A stretch of DNA of 20,298 nucleotides from JBEKHI01 sp050012355 (lineage in GTDB: Bacteria; Actinomycetota; Actinomycetes; Streptosporangiales; Streptosporangiaceae), in NCBI GenBank assembly GCA_050012355.1, contig JBEKHI010000112.1:1-20298 (forward strand), written 5' to 3'. The notes under the pieces are model-generated. The model saw only the letters and a program-made list of their open reading frames with translations. It was not told the origin of the DNA and ran no database searches. This document shows, piece after piece, positions 18,954 through 20,298 of this stretch. Numbering within the stretch: position 1 is the stretch's first letter; the number at the start of each line of letters is the position of its first letter. The position numbers and the translations under genes were made by a program.

Positions 18954-19847
18954 TTGACACGGCTGCCAGAATCTACCCCGCGACGTTATGGCAAAATTTT
19001 TGATGAAGTGGCGGCTGAGTACGACCGTTATCGTCCGACCTATCCCGACGAACTCGTCGACCAAGCGTGTCAGGTCGCGGGGATCGGGAGCGGCGATCAG
19101 GTGCTTGAGGTCGGATGCGGGACCGGCCAGCTGACGCGCAGCCTCGTCGCCCGGGGCCTGCGGGTCACCGCGGTTGAACCCGGCGCGAACCTCATAGCAC
19201 TGGCCGGGAAGAACCTCGAAGGTGCAGTGGAATTTGTGAACGCTCAATTTGAGGACGCAGCGCTTCCCCGCGAGCAGTTCCGGGCCGTGTTCTCCGCGTC
19301 CGCGTTTCACTGGATTGACCCCAAGGTCAGCTGGCAGAAGGCCGCTGACGTACTCGTTCCCGGCGGAACGCTCGCCCTCGTGCAGTACTGCGGACTTGAG
19401 GAGCCGCGGAGCAAGCAAGATCAGGACGCGGTGCTCGCTGCCTTGCGAAATGTTGCCCCCGACATTGCCGCTAACTGGCCGACGTACCGGGACCTCGACA
19501 CGACGCTCGCTGGGATGGAGCAACGCAGCGGGAACGTCTCAGAGGTGTGGTCCTGGCTCGGTTGCTACGACCTAGGGCAAGATTATGCCGGCCGCCTGTT
19601 TAGCGATGTTCAGGTGGCGGCCATGCCAAAGCTGACCGAGCACACTCCTGACAAACTCAACGCCATCGTGCGTACGATGTCGGCTTACGCTCGGCTTTCG
19701 CCGGACCAGCGTCAAGCCCTTGAGTGTGAACACCAGGCCATTTATGAACGGCTCGGGCGGCCGATCCGCGCCAGTATGGCCGCGGTTCTCGTCACAGCAC
19801 GGCGCGGATTATCCGGCCTGATGCCCGCGCCGGTACTCTTCCAGTAG
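18954..19847 (+). CDS. Class I SAM-dependent methyltransferase
   Basis: 297 aa. The SAM-binding motif I is VLEVGCGTGQ (50-59), followed by the acidic residue in VTAVEPG (71-77). FSASAFHWIDP (113-123) is the motif of the UbiE-like/methyltransferase-11 group, and LVPGGTLALVQ closes the core. A C-terminal helical domain (about 180-275) probably shapes the acceptor site. The acceptor is unknown. TTG start at 18954 with GGAGG 8 bases before it. The natural end of the family is near VLVTARR; the last 13 residues (GLSGLMPAPVLFQ) are read from DNA that is antisense to the Clp-N fragment, suggesting the 3' end was altered. A and T are more frequent here than in the core genes, possibly a sign of transfer. 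Confidence 0.88.
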   Translation: MTRLPESTPRRYGKIFDEVAAEYDRYRPTYPDELVDQACQVAGIGSGDQVLEVGCGTGQLTRSLVARGLRVTAVEPGANLIALAGKNLEGAVEFVNAQFEDAALPREQFRAVFSASAFHWIDPKVSWQKAADVLVPGGTLALVQYCGLEEPRSKQDQDAVLAALRNVAPDIAANWPTYRDLDTTLAGMEQRSGNVSEVWSWLGCYDLGQDYAGRLFSDVQVAAMPKLTEHTPDKLNAIVRTMSAYARLSPDQRQALECEHQAIYERLGRPIRASMAAVLVTARRGLSGLMPAPVLFQ

Positions 19848-20198
19848 CCGGATCACCTGTTCACGCGCCTGGTCTAGGTCGGCGCCCAGCCCCGACAGCA
19901 CCCGTCCGGCCGCGCCGTCGCCCTGCCGGATGAGGGCGAGCAAGATGTGCTCGGTGCCAATGTAGTTATGGCCGAGAGCACGGGATTCCACCAGCGTCAA
20001 TTCGAGGAGTGCCTTCGCCTGCGGAGTGAACGGAATGCGCCCGGACGGCGTGTGTTTGCCCCGGCCGATGGCGTCCTCCACGCGCTGCCGCACCACGTCT
20101 AGGCCAGTCCCCAGGGACTCTAGTACCTTGGGCCCCACACCTTCGCCCTCCTGGATCAGACCGAGCAGGAGATGCTCAGGACCCACGTAATTATGGTC
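19809..20198 (-). pseudogene. 5'-truncated Clp-N (ClpC-like) domain protein
   Basis: About 130 residues carrying nearly two Clp-N repeats: HNYVGPEHLLLGLIQEGEGVGPKVLESLG and LGHNYIGTEHILLALIRQGDGAAGRVLSGLG, joined by IPFTPQAKALLEL. Stand-alone proteins of this type normally begin about 25 residues earlier with an MFERFTDRAR-like helix. Here a TGA stands at 20202-20204, just before the homologous part. A GTG at 20186 could start translation but has no Shine-Dalgarno. The 3' end overlaps the methyltransferase by 39 bases, antisense. I read it as a relic that lost its 5' end; a short functional protein from GTG 20186 is the alternative. Confidence 0.6.
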
Positions 20199-20298
20199 CA
20201 GTCAGGGTTATTCACGCGGGGTGTCATGTTAGTGCCTAAATTTCCGTTTAGCGGCGCGCCTACGTGAAAGACGGCCCGCTTCTTGAAAGGATTGGGTT
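20199..20298. other. Window end, no gene recognised
   Basis: AT-richer than the rest. CTAAA and TTTAG form a small inverted repeat at about 20236-20251, and TGAAAG occurs twice. I see no coding frame that joins the Clp-N fragment. Confidence 0.4.

Overview
The window is chromosomal DNA from a high-GC, Gram-positive actinomycete. The indicators are strong G/C third-position bias, frequent GTG and TTG starts, the HspR-controlled dnaK-grpE-dnaJ-hspR layout, an XRE-DUF5753 regulator paired with a DUF397 protein, and a mycobacterial-type dCTP deaminase. The XRE/DUF397 pair points to the mycelial families (Streptomyces, Streptosporangium and relatives), but I cannot name a genus.

Layout. (1) 214-2766, plus strand: a NYN-domain protein with a long, repeat-rich disordered middle, then a small TPR-like protein. 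(2) 2767-3113: a junction with no gene, holding a long decayed palindrome and a strong hairpin that probably ends clpB. (3) 9962 down to 3114, minus strand: a compact five-gene chaperone operon, dnaK-grpE-dnaJ-hspR-clpB, with overlapping or closely spaced genes. Two HspR-type (HAIR) operators precede dnaK, so HspR should repress its own operon and clpB with it. (4) 10430-11838, plus strand: a SigE-family ECF sigma factor overlapping a single-pass membrane protein, separated from dnaK by a very GC-rich repeat tract. (5) 11941-14043: a membrane iron-sulfur oxidoreductase of the EtfD/HdrD type, with a palindrome in its leader. (6) 14044-15954: a region with one doubtful ORF, then an XRE regulator and a DUF397 partner preceded by a cluster of TGGCA half-sites. 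(7) 16166-17464: dcd (minus), a tRNA-Gly(CCC) (plus) and a GNAT acetyltransferase (minus). (8) 17571-20298: an accessory-looking stretch with a 5'-truncated alpha/beta hydrolase fragment, a SnoaL-like protein, a SAM methyltransferase and a 5'-truncated Clp-N protein.

How the genes fit together. DnaK, GrpE and DnaJ form the core refolding machine and ClpB the disaggregase. HspR needs DnaK as co-repressor in studied actinomycetes, which closes a feedback loop within this one operon. The sigma factor and its membrane partner look like a surface-sensing pair, and the Fe-S protein should pass electrons from acyl-CoA oxidation to the membrane. The XRE/DUF397 pair is a self-contained regulatory module. 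I see no CRISPR array, intact insertion sequence, prophage or recognisable defence island. The less ordinary signals are the XRE/DUF397 operator cluster, the long decayed palindrome at 2891-2954, the paired HAIR sites and the two genes that have both lost their 5' ends near the right side.
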